Shown here one piece after another: positions 24,735 to 36,100 of a stretch of 64,000 nucleotides of DNA. The stretch's first letter is position 1, and the number at the start of each line of letters is the position of its first letter. A program made the position numbers and the translations under genes. The notes beneath the pieces are model-generated. The model was not told the origin of the DNA. It saw nothing but the letters and a program-made list of their open reading frames with translations, and did no database searches. This stretch comes from Bacteroidales bacterium. GTDB taxonomy: Bacteria > Bacteroidota > Bacteroidia > Bacteroidales > WCHB1-69. Where the stretch lies: the NCBI GenBank assembly GCA_017615795.1, contig JAFZZK010000013.1, forward strand, positions 1-64,000. The letters are read 5' to 3'.

Positions 24735-26669
24735 ATGAGAACATATTACAAAATTGTATATATAATATTATTGTTATTCTTGATAAGAATGACAGTTGCT
24801 CCTGTGTCAGCTCAAAAGACTTCCAAAGCTGCCAATTTGTGCGCCAAGGCGCAGCAGTTGGTCAACCAAAAACAGTTTGAAAAAGCACTTGATTTGTTGA
24901 CCCAGGCTCAAGCCAAGGATCCACTTTATTCCGACATCTATATTTTAAAGGGTGATATCTACAATTTCACCCTGCATTCCGATTCTGCTTTCAAATGTTA
25001 CTCGAAGGCTATAGCCCTGATTGGCGAGCCGGATCCTTTGTTGTACTATATTGCGGCAAGTGAGGGAGCAAAGTGCGAACAATACGAAGAAGCTTTGCGT
25101 TTCTATGAACTCTTCATGCAAAAAGGATTGCAATACACCGATGTCCTGTCAGATGCCCAGAAGGGAATAGCCAATTGCCGTTTTGCTATCGAAGCGATGC
25201 GCAATCCTGTTCAATTCCGCCCCGTTAATTTGGGAAGCAATGTGAATTCCGAGTGGGACGAATCGTTGGCTTCCATCACAGCCGACGACGGGATGTTGGT
25301 TTACACGGTGGGACGTCCGCGTGACGAGCACACGATTTGCGCTTTCTGCCAAACGGAGCAGGATCTCTATTATTCCAAAAGAGAGGCCGATGTGTGGCAA
25401 CCGCGCTCGGCTTTCGGACAACCTATCCGTACGGGTTACAACGAGGGCGCGCAGTGCATTTCCCCCGACGGGGTCTATTTGCTCTACACCATGTGCAACG
25501 CCGACTATGGCATGGGTAGCTGCGACCTCTATTGGTCAAAGAAGATGGGTAGCAAGTGGTCGCGTCCGCGCAACTTTGGCGCACCCGTGAACAGCAATGC
25601 GTGGGAGTCACAGCCCTCCATGGCCTCTGACGGCAAGACCATCTATTTTGTCTCCTCTCGTCCTGGCGGTTTTGGCGGCATGGATATTTGGAAGACGACC
25701 ATGACGGCGGAGGGTTCCTTCACAGCTCCTGAGAATTTAGGTGCCACTATCAACACACCGGGCGATGATGCCGCCCCCTTCATCCATAGCGACGGGCGCA
25801 CGCTCTACTTCGCCTCTAATGGACGTGTCGGCATGGGCGGTTATGATCTTTTTTATGCAACAATGCAGCCTGACGGTACGTGGGGTGAGCCCAAGAACTT
25901 GGGATACCCCATCAATACGGCCGCCGATGAAATCAACATCTTCATCAATACGGCCGGAACCATGGCCTATATGGCTTCCGACAAGGAGGGTGGGCAAGGC
26001 GGACTTGACTTGTATTGCTTTGAACTTGACGACAACCTGCGTCCTAACCCGGTCACCTACATCAAAGGCCGGGTGAAGGATTCTGAAAGTGAACAACCTT
26101 TGGAGGCTGCGGTCGAGATGGTGGACTTGAATACCCGGCAGCCGCTGACATCGACCAAGTCGGATGCACAAACGGGCGAATACCTTGCCTGTATCCAGAC
26201 AGGGAGCAATGTTTTGCTGAATGTCTCTGCGCCCGGCTATCCGTTTTACTCTGAAAATTTCCAGATCGAGAAGTCCTATACGGCGCTGGAGCCTTATTTG
26301 AAGGACATCAACCTGCAGAAGGCCGAGGTCGGCACCGTGGTGGTGTTGAAGAACATATTTTTTGATTTCGACCGCAGCGATTTGCAACCTGCCTCGTACG
26401 AGGAACTGGATCGTTTGGTGGACTATCTGAAGCATAACGCGGTGGCGATAGAGATCGGGGGACATACGGACGACCAAGGCAGTGACGAGTATAATGACCG
26501 TCTCTCGCAGAGCCGTGCCAAATCTGTTTATGACTATTTGGTTGCCCATGGTATCGATGCTTCCCGGTTGAGCTACAAAGGATATGGTAAGCGACAGCCT
26601 GTCGCCGACAATTCCACCGAGGAGGGACGCGCCATTAATCGGCGTACGGAGTTCAAGATTATTCGTTAA
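24735..26669 (+). CDS. PorE-like TPR/PD40/regulatory-domain/OmpA envelope protein
   Basis: 644 residues with the PorE domain order. Signal peptide about 1-26 (ending APVSAQ); TPR region about 30-150; PD40 propeller about 165-435 (SSRPGGFGGMDIWKTTM, FASNGRVGMGGYDLFYA, MASDKEGGQGGLDLYCF); carboxypeptidase regulatory-like domain about 438-520 (YIKGRVKDSESEQPLEAAV); OmpA domain about 530-644 (IFFDFDRSDLQPASYEEL, GGHTDDQGSDEYNDRLSQSRA, NRRTEF) with the peptidoglycan-binding Asp and Arg. PorE of Porphyromonas gingivalis links T9SS to peptidoglycan. Several paralogues per genome are usual, so orthology to PorE is not proven. Cotranscribed with mazG. Confidence 0.88.
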   Translation: MRTYYKIVYIILLLFLIRMTVAPVSAQKTSKAANLCAKAQQLVNQKQFEKALDLLTQAQAKDPLYSDIYILKGDIYNFTLHSDSAFKCYSKAIALIGEPDPLLYYIAASEGAKCEQYEEALRFYELFMQKGLQYTDVLSDAQKGIANCRFAIEAMRNPVQFRPVNLGSNVNSEWDESLASITADDGMLVYTVGRPRDEHTICAFCQTEQDLYYSKREADVWQPRSAFGQPIRTGYNEGAQCISPDGVYLLYTMCNADYGMGSCDLYWSKKMGSKWSRPRNFGAPVNSNAWESQPSMASDGKTIYFVSSRPGGFGGMDIWKTTMTAEGSFTAPENLGATINTPGDDAAPFIHSDGRTLYFASNGRVGMGGYDLFYATMQPDGTWGEPKNLGYPINTAADEINIFINTAGTMAYMASDKEGGQGGLDLYCFELDDNLRPNPVTYIKGRVKDSESEQPLEAAVEMVDLNTRQPLTSTKSDAQTGEYLACIQTGSNVLLNVSAPGYPFYSENFQIEKSYTALEPYLKDINLQKAEVGTVVVLKNIFFDFDRSDLQPASYEELDRLVDYLKHNAVAIEIGGHTDDQGSDEYNDRLSQSRAKSVYDYLVAHGIDASRLSYKGYGKRQPVADNSTEEGRAINRRTEFKIIR

Positions 26670-26698
26670 TTTCGATTATACTATATATATATATTATG

Positions 26699-26724
26699 AA
26701 AGGCCTGGCAACTGTCAGGCCTTT
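26699..26724 (+). terminator. Hairpin terminator after the PorE-like gene
   Basis: AAAGGCCTG (26699-26707) pairs perfectly with CAGGCCTTT (26716-26724) around an 8-nt loop. The T-tract is short (TTTGT), so efficiency is uncertain. Confidence 0.6.
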
Positions 26725-27000
26725 GTCGTCCAAAATTTGATGGTGTGCCGCCTGTTTTACGGATGACATGAAGTTTTTTTTGTAACTTATTTGGGATAGT
26801 TTAGTATAAAAATTCAAATGCCTATGTTGATAACAAGGTGTATTGTATAATGTTGTAAAGTACTGATATGTAATAAATTGTAGTAAAATATCGAGATAAA
26901 TAAGAGTAATTTCAGCTGCATTTTTGCGTGTGCCGAGGACGATTTCCAGAAAAAAAAACAAAAAAAATAATGGAAATGGGTAAAGTGTGAAAAAAAAATG

Positions 27001-27008
27001 TATTTTTG
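27001..27008 (+). promoter_or_regulatory. Promoter -7 box of the giant cargo gene (TATTTTTG)
   Basis: Exact TAnnTTTG match, implying a leader of about 105 nt before the ATG at 27118. Confidence 0.55.
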
Positions 27009-27117
27009 CAAGTTGAAATTTTAGTGAAATGTATAATAGTGTATAATCTTTTTAGACAGACAAATAAGCGAGAAAAAAAGAAAATAATATAATCAATAAC
27101 AATCAAAAAGTAACAGT

Positions 27118-30100
27118 ATGAAAAAACTATTATCGATTTGCTTTTTAAGCATGTTGCTTATGCTAGCGGGATTTACCGCAAAAGCACAGGTGACGACGAA
27201 TTGCTGTTTCTGGTTGGAAAACATGCAGCCAGACACATTGCATGACGTCTCAAACGTGGCTCCGGCACCGGGTATGTTCACACCCGGGTCTCCTGCCTAT
27301 TTGCCTGGGCAGGGCAACGACCTGATTCTGTACAACTCGATGTCGCGCGTTGACAATGTTAATCACATCAGTGTGTCTAACGGTGCAGCCAACTATATCA
27401 TTGGTGACCGTACGGACTGGTACAGGATTAACTTCACGAACAACTGCAACCTGCCCGCGTCCACGAAAGTTTCCGTTGAGTGGAAGTTGTACAACAACGG
27501 CGTGCTCATTCCGGATGCGCAATTGTCCGACTATGTGGACATTTTCATTTTCACCAAATTCGACCAGCGCGCTCATACGGACAACGTCATGGGTGAATGC
27601 GGCCATAACGGTTGGCTTGGTGGACCTGTTTATGGTAATGGTGTTTGTGGCGAAAACCAAGGCATGAACGGCAACGATGCTGCCGGTGGCTACCCTGGTT
27701 CCGTCCCTGTCATCGACAATGACCAATTCCCGTATGCGGCTTACGGTTTCGGAGCTGCCGGCTATGTCAGACAAGTCCATACTTACAATCTTGATTATTT
27801 CTACATCAATTTCTTCGAATCTTCTGAAACTCGTATCGCCCTCCGTTGGAAACAAGTTGGCAACTACTCCCTCGTTGTTGGCCTGCGCGAACGTACCAAC
27901 GGTAGCGCTTTCGCTATTTGGGATTCCGACTATCAAAATGGTTACATCGGCGGTCACCAGAGCCACTGCGGTGCTCTGCTCGCCCAAGACTCTATCCACT
28001 ATCTCGTGAACACCTCTTCCCAGATGGTAACCTGCGAAAACGATCCTTATCATTATGGCAGCCCTGAGGCCGTCTATTCTCAAACGGGATTCTATAATGT
28101 CCTCTTCGGCGAATATACCTGCGGTCACTGGAGAGTTGACTCCCTCGACCTGCTCGATTTCCAGACCCGTATCAACCCTGACATTATCGCTCATAACGAT
28201 ACCATCTGTCAAAACGTGCCTATTACGGCAGCTTGGATCGAATCCCTCGCTCCCGCTGTTAACACCGACGCTCCCGGCCTCGTAAGCTATCAAAGGTATT
28301 GGAGACTCTCCACCAGCAACAGCTACACAACTACTCCGGTGCTGTTTGACAACACGACAGTCGGCAACTATACATATTATGTGTATCAAGTCAACACTTA
28401 CGATACCATTCCGGGATTCAATTTTGACTGTATTGGTGACACCACCACATTCACCATCAGAGTGAATGAGTTCATTCCTCCGGTCTTGGACAACACGAAT
28501 ACTCGTTATGCATATTGTAACGAAGACATCACCCCGACTTCCACCCAGGTTATTAAAGCGAAATTGAACAACAACAATTTCAATCACTGCGCACAGCAAG
28601 TACATTGGTTCCTGGGCACTACAGCTACGGGCACTCCTGTTTCCACTACGGGAACTTACACAGTGAACTTGTCCAGCATCTATAATCCTAACTTCAACAA
28701 CAAAGTCACGTACACGGCTTTCTCTTATGCCGAGACTTCTCCTGGCGTGGGTACCTACTCCCCGACAGGCGTGTCTGTTGAGTTCCAGTTCTGGGCAACT
28801 CCGGAGGTGGCCAACAACGCAAGTGTTGCCACAACCGAAAATTTCAATGTTTGCCCGCACACCACCAACATTCAACTGATGAGTCACTTTGTGGTTACAA
28901 ACACCAACGCCACCACGGGTGTTGGCAACAACATCACTTGGACTTATACATGGAAGAAGAATGGTCATGCCATCAGCTACACGGGTGAAAACTATACAGT
29001 GGAGGCTCCTGGTTGCGGTCAGACAGATACTTATGTAGTCACTGCAGTTGCTCACGCTTCTCACCCTGGTTACCCGAATGATGACATCTGCGAAGCTACC
29101 ATTTCCCGTACGTTCACGGTGAAGGCTGAAGACAACGATCCTATTTCTATCGCTTGGAGAAACAGCGCTACTGCAGCCGTTACTATTTCTGGTTGCGACA
29201 GCACCACTTCTGCTTGGTCTGCTCCGTACACCATAAATAATGCAGTTGAAGGCACTGCAGGTACTTCCCCCATTAGAATTGTCAACGACAAGTGTCACAA
29301 CAAAAATGCCATCCATTACAGTGTTTCTGTCAACACGACACTTGCTCCTTGTACAACAACCGTTACCCGCAGCTATTATATTAGCGACGAATGTAACAAC
29401 ATCTCCAACACTATCAGCCAAGTTGTCACCATTGTCAACGACAGCATTCCCGTCTTGACCGGTAAGGTCGACACCGTGGAGCCTGTTCGTATTCTGAACA
29501 ACGACTGTAAGGACAACCTGCCCGCTCGTAACGTTCTGTTGTCTTCTTTGCACAACAACTTCAATATTCATTCCGCATGCGGCTCCGCCACTCCGGACAG
29601 CCTCATCCGCTTCTACATCGGTAACACGGAAGTTGCTCTTGCCAATGGCACCCCTGTTGCTGCCGAGCAAGACATCTTCGCCAACACCGATGAGGTTCAC
29701 GTGACTGTCAGAGTTGAAGACGAGTGCCACAACATCACTCCGAACAACGCCAAGATTCACGTTATCACTCTCTTAAAACCCGCTGCTATCGACATCGCCC
29801 ACGGTGCAACTCGCACCCCGGACTATGAGGTTTGTAACTATGACACTGTTGTTGTCATCTTCGACACCAACATGATTTATAACGGTTTCAGCCCGTATCT
29901 GTATTCTTGGGATCAGGATCCGAAACCCGAGGAGTGTGGTATTATCCACCTCACGGACACTTCCATCAGAGTTTACGCTCTTGTGGGTGGTGCTTACTAC
30001 ACCTCAACCCAGTTTATCATGAACATTACGGATAAATACGGTTGTAAGGCTTCCGATACTTCTAACGCTATCCACTTCTTCCCTGTTCCTACTGTGAATC

Positions 30101-33100
30101 TCGTGGAAGACACTCGTAATGACAACTACGCTCATCCTGGTGATACTCCTGTCGTATGCCCGACCTTCGGCCACTATCTCTTGGATGCTCAGGCTACCGA
30201 CAACCTTCCGCTCATGCCGTATGACCACACCCTTACTTATGTTTGGTCTGGTGAAGCTATTGACTACACTTCCACCACCAACTTCTCTTTCATCGCTGTG
30301 AACGAGAATGTTTGCGACCGTGTTTACACTGCATACGTTGATGTCACCAACTCCATGGGCTGTATCACGAGAGCTCAATATTCTATCCACGCTATCGATA
30401 CTCTTGCTCCTGTTATCACGCTTGCCCAAACCACGGACACCATTGCTCCGAATGCTCCTAATTGCGGTATCATCGTTCCCGACTATGCTCCTCTCTTCAA
30501 CGTGAGCACTGTTGTTGACGACTGCTGGAACATGGACAGCACGAGAGTGACGCAGGTTCCTGCTGCTGGCGATACCATTTATGACAATACCAATGTTGTG
30601 ATCACGGTTGCTCCGAAGTGCGGTCCTTCCGCCACCCACACCATCCGCGTGTGCTATCCGGAGCCTCGTTTCTCCACGACTATCTTGGCTTCTGTTGATA
30701 GCAGCTGTTATCCTTATACATCTACGCTTTCTGTTATCAGTGAACATGGTACCCAAGCCAATGTTGTTTGGGACAACAAGGTTACTGCCGCTACTCTGGA
30801 TGTCAGTCCTATCGAGGGTGTTGATTCTACGATCACCCACACGGTTGCCGTCTATGATGTGAACAACTGTTTGGCTGCTGACACAATTCAACTCGTGGTT
30901 TACCACAAGCCGGTTGCTGCCGACGTTCAAATCACAACCACCGCCAACAACTATTGCGATACAGCCGTTCATGCTAATGGTTCTATCACGATTACCGCTA
31001 TTCATCCTGATATCGACAGCATTCGTCTGCACGGTGAGACTGAATGGCATGCTCTGCCTTATGTCACCAATGACACTGTGAAGCCGGGTACTTATTTGTA
31101 TGACCTGCTCACGATTCACAACTGTCTCACGGAACAAGTCGTTAATGTTCTGGTTCCTAACGACACCACATTGCCTGCTGCTTTCTTGGATTCCGTTTTG
31201 GCTGTTGAGCCTTATACGCACAACGACTATTGTACGGCTCCTTGGCACGGTACCCTCAACGTCCTCTATCCTGTTGACGGCTACACCTACTATATGCCGG
31301 CACACATTAATCTGCTTGACGATGGTGTTACTATGGACACTTGTGGAAATGAGACACATATCTATAACTCCAGCCTCGAGAGCGACCTTTGGTTCAACTA
31401 CCTCTACCAAGGCACCGATTATCAAATCTACATCACAACAAACTACAACTGTCATTATGTGACCGGACCTGACACGATTCGCGATCAACGCACCACTCCT
31501 CCGGTTCCTCATCATGTGGTTGTTGCTAACTCTGTTTGCGGATCTGCAAACGGTTCCATCACCTTCTTGGATACGGATCCTAAGTATTACTACACCTTGA
31601 ATGGTATCACCTATCGTGGTGTCCAGTCTGGTGTCCGCGCTTTCACCAACCTGCCTGCTGGTGACTACAATTTGCATATCTACAATGATATCACTCGTTG
31701 CGAATTTGACACTTTGTTCACCGTTCCTGACAGCTCTGCTGGTCCTGCTTATCTGACAAACGAGGTTACTACCAGCAACCGCACCAATTGCTTCACACCG
31801 AATGGTAAGATAACGATTAATCAACAAGCTGGTTTCAGCTATTTGGTCGTCAACAGAGACAATCCTCTTGACACCATTCTTGCTACCAATTATTCTTCTT
31901 TGGATTCCGGCAACTATAGAGTGTACAAGATTGATCTTGCCACCTTGTGTGCTACCGCCAAGGATGTTCGTATTGATTTCGTGAAACCGACTGTCACGCT
32001 GACCGCCACACAGACTACTCCTGATAAGGATTGTAGTGATCTTGGCACAGGTGTTATCAATGTCACTGCTACTCCGAGCGCCAACATCGACTTCACGGTT
32101 CTTAACAGCTCTAATGACACGATGACTCCGAAATTCACAGGTTTGAACAACGACACATATACCGTCCACGCATATAATACGGTTACCAACTGTGAATACA
32201 CAAAATCTGTAACAGTTGCTTCTCAGTTCCATTATCCTGAGGTGACTTACACTTCTACTGCTAACTACATGTGCTATACTGACAAGAACGGTACGATCAC
32301 TGCTCATGACACGCTGGCTACGAGAATTGCTCCGACCTCGCCGAACTACTCTTCTTTCGTCTATATTATTAATGGTACTGATACCGTGGATGTTGCCGAC
32401 AGCCTTAATTCCGGCCACTACATGGTTAGCGTGATGACCAATCTGCATTGTACCACCACTCCGGTTGATGTTGAAGTGCTTGACAGCGCTTGGTTCAAGC
32501 CTCAATATCAAATCACGCCTAACAGCACGTGTGATATTACGCTGAGCCGTCCGGGTAATGGCCAAATCAAGGTTCTCACCCCGCAAAGCACGCATCACCT
32601 CTATGTGTTCACCTATATCGATACCATTCACTATGGTTACGATGTCGACCACTTCGAACCGATTGACTATACGAAGTTCACGTTGGCTGACGGTCACTAT
32701 CAAGTGTTCATCACCGACACTATCACTGGTTGTACGCACACCGACACTGTCTTTGTGCCGTTCATCCCGACTCCGCTGGCCATCGACACCATTGTTCCTA
32801 CTATCGATTACAGCTGCAAGGCTGGTCTCAACTTGGGTACCATCACGGTTACCGCTCACTCTTCCAGCGCTGCTGCAGTGTTGTCATACTCTATCGACGG
32901 TGGCACCACCTATCAATTGGATCCTGTCTTCACCAACATTGCTGCTGGTTCCTACTCGATTACAATCCTCGACACGGTCAACAACTGCGTCTATGACACA
33001 ATGGCTAACAGAGATGTTGTCGTTCCTCATGATCAATATGAACTGGTGTTCTCTATCGACACAACCCCGAACCATTTCTGCGACACCACTCGTTTCGATG

Positions 33101-36100
33101 GTTCCATCACGTTGACTGTCATCTCCAATGCTAATCCTGATGCAACCACGTACATGTACTCCATTGACAATGGTGCTACTTACGACACCACCAATGTGTT
33201 TACTGACTTAAAGAATGGTATCTACAACGTTTCCATTATGGATATGTTTACCGAGTGTGTTTACGATTCCGTTGCTGTTATCCGTTTGGACAACAACCAC
33301 GCTCCTGACGTTGTGATCAATGGACCGAATCATATCTGTAAGAATGAAGATGGCACTTTGTATGCTATAGTCACCACTACACTTCCTGGCGACACAGTCT
33401 TCACCTACAGATGGTACAACGACTGTCCTGCTGGCGTGATTCTTTCCACGACCGACTCTTGCAAGATTCTTACAGACATGGTACACTGCTGCACCTACAC
33501 GGTTGAAGTAACCAGCGCTTTGACTGGTTGCACCACCGTTGAGAGCATGTATGTCTGTGTTGACTCTCTGCCGCTCGTGCATTTCATCGTCAATGGTAAT
33601 CCTTGGCCTACCCGCGACCCGAACAACTACTTCAACTGCGAAAATGCACCTATCGATATTGCCATCGATTCTGTGGGTCTTGTATCTCATGTCTGGACCA
33701 ACGGTGTCAACACCAGCAATGCTTCCTTCACGGTTCCTGCATACGATATCGCTGCTAATACGACCAAGTCCTTCTGCGTGACTATTGTTGACAACAACGG
33801 TTGTACCACCACCGATGCTATCAATGTGATTGCTAAGCCGATCTTCAGAGATACTGTTGCTATCGATGCTTGTGGTACCTACACTTATCATTATTTCAAT
33901 GGAGGAACTGATACCACAATGAACTTCACGGTTGGTGGCCCGAACGAACATCAAATCCTTGACACCTATACCGCAGTGAATGGTTGTGACAGTTTCATGG
34001 TCTATAACATTACGATTTCTGCTCCTCCGACATTGGATGGTACAGTGACGATCCCGGCCACCATGTGTGACGGTGACACCATTCTTCCTACTGGTGATGG
34101 CTTCACCCATACGTATGCTACCACCTTTGGCTGGCGCATTGTGGATGCTTCCACCACTGTTAATAAGGCTAACTGCATCACTGCCGGTACAACGTTCAAC
34201 ATCAACGCTCCGGTTTCTGAAGGTCAGAACGGCATGAAGATCTATGCTTACAGTGCCAACAATTGTGACACCCTCTTCTCCACTTTGACTACTCTCACAG
34301 TGACGAATGTTCCTACTTTGATTCCTTCACCTGCTCCTATGGCTAACGATACTATTTGCGCAGGTACCTTGGTTGACTCCACCATTGTTCCTATCCTCAA
34401 TGCTGATTCTGTGAACTGGCATGGTACGACAGGCGCTGGTAACGAGTGCAAGATTGAGTACAAGCATGTTGACTCCCTCACTTGGAATGTTTGGGCTCCT
34501 ACTGCTCTTGCTAAGGGTGAATACGCATTCCGTTTCGTTGCAAAGAATGATTGTTCCGGTGATTTCATCACCCTTGACACGATGGGTCTGTATGTTGCTG
34601 GTTCTGTCACTGTTGCTATCGACAAGCCTAAACAAGCTATCTGTCTCGGTCAGCCTATTCAAACGATCACTATCACTACCACAAATGCTCGCGCTATGGT
34701 GGCTGGCGATGTTGTCTTCAATCCTGCTACAACCGCTTTGACATTCGATCCTGCAGCTATGACGATTTCTGGTACGCCTGCAACTCATGACACCATCTAT
34801 GTTGCAATTACGGCTAATACCGATGTCGCTGGTTCTCCGTGTCCGTTCATGACAATTTATGATACTATTATTGTCAACGACACTGTTGAGCTTGCCGCCA
34901 CCCCGCTTACTCAGACCATCTGCGTTGGTAACGAAATCGCTCCTATTGCTATCACTTATGCTGCTGCTACCATTGCAACCACTACTCTCCCGACTGGCTT
35001 GACTTTGGTCAATGACACCATCAAGGGTGCTCCTGTGAAGATTAAGCCCAATGACAATGACACATTGAACATCACGATCACAGCCACCAGCAACGTGGTT
35101 CCGGCTTGTAATCCTACCAAGACCGTTGATGTCCAGATTATCGTCACCGATACTGTGAAGGTCTACAGCACGCTTGCTACTCAAGAGTTCTGCGTGGGTA
35201 CTCCGCTGACCAACATCGTCCTCGATTACGACAATGCTACCATCAATGCTATCAACCTGCCTACAGGTGTGACCCTCGATGTTGACACTATCAAGGGTAC
35301 TCCGGAGAAAGCTACGACCAATCCTTCTGATACTTTTGAATACAAGATTGCTTTCGTTAGCGAAAATGGTTGTAAGAACGACACCCTTACCGGTACGATT
35401 ATTGTCCACGACACTGTGAAGTTGACCGTCACTCCGTTGGCTGACACGCTCTGTCTGGGTAATCCTATCAAACCGATTATCGTTGATGTCAAGAACGGCA
35501 CTGCTGCTTTGACGACCTTGAAGCCTGCTATCTACACTATGGTGAACGATACAATCAATGGTACTCCTGATGCCTTCGGCAATGATACCTTGACAATCAC
35601 GGCTACCAGCACGTTCGCTTCCTTCACGGGTTGCGATCCGAAGGAACAAAAGGTTGTGATTTACATCCGCGACACTGTTTCCCTGACTGTTGCTCCGTTG
35701 ACACAGACCATTTGCCTTGGCGAAGCTATCAATCCTGTTGTCATGCAGTATGCTAATGCTACTTTGACGGTTCCTACTTTGGCTGCCGGTCTCACACTTG
35801 CCTCTCATCCCGCCACTGGTCTCGACACCATTTCCGGTACTCCTGAAGATCCTGATACTCTCAGATACACCATCGTTGCCAACAGCATCTACAACCCTGC
35901 TTGCGATGCCAAGAGTGCATTAGTGACGATCATCGTGAACGACACTGTTAAGTTGAGCGTGGCAGATCCTGCATTGCTCGACCAGATGGTTTGCCGCCTC
36001 GACACCATCGACACCATCGCCTTCGCGGTTGAAAATGCTACATTGTCTGTTGACGGTGGCACGCTGCCTACCGGCCTCATCTTCAATTCAACCACCAACA

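Larger units (their letters stand above)
26670..27117. other. 448-bp AT-rich gap before the giant cargo gene
   Basis: Contains a hairpin at 26699-26724, a very AT-rich stretch (26760-27115) without convincing coding frames, and a -7 box at 27001. The last 110 nt would be an untranslated leader rich in A and T. Confidence 0.6.

Noticed and set aside
26760-27110. Possible small genes in the AT-rich gap before the giant cargo
   Set aside because: The minus-strand frames here are Phe/Ile/Tyr-rich by-products of AT-rich DNA without a start context.
27250-32859. Two very long antisense frames (836 and 951 codons) opposite the giant cargo gene
   Set aside because: They arise because the sense gene avoids TTA, CTA and TCA codons in frame. 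They have no signal, no domain and no promoter, while the sense frame has signal peptide, repeats and a sorting domain.
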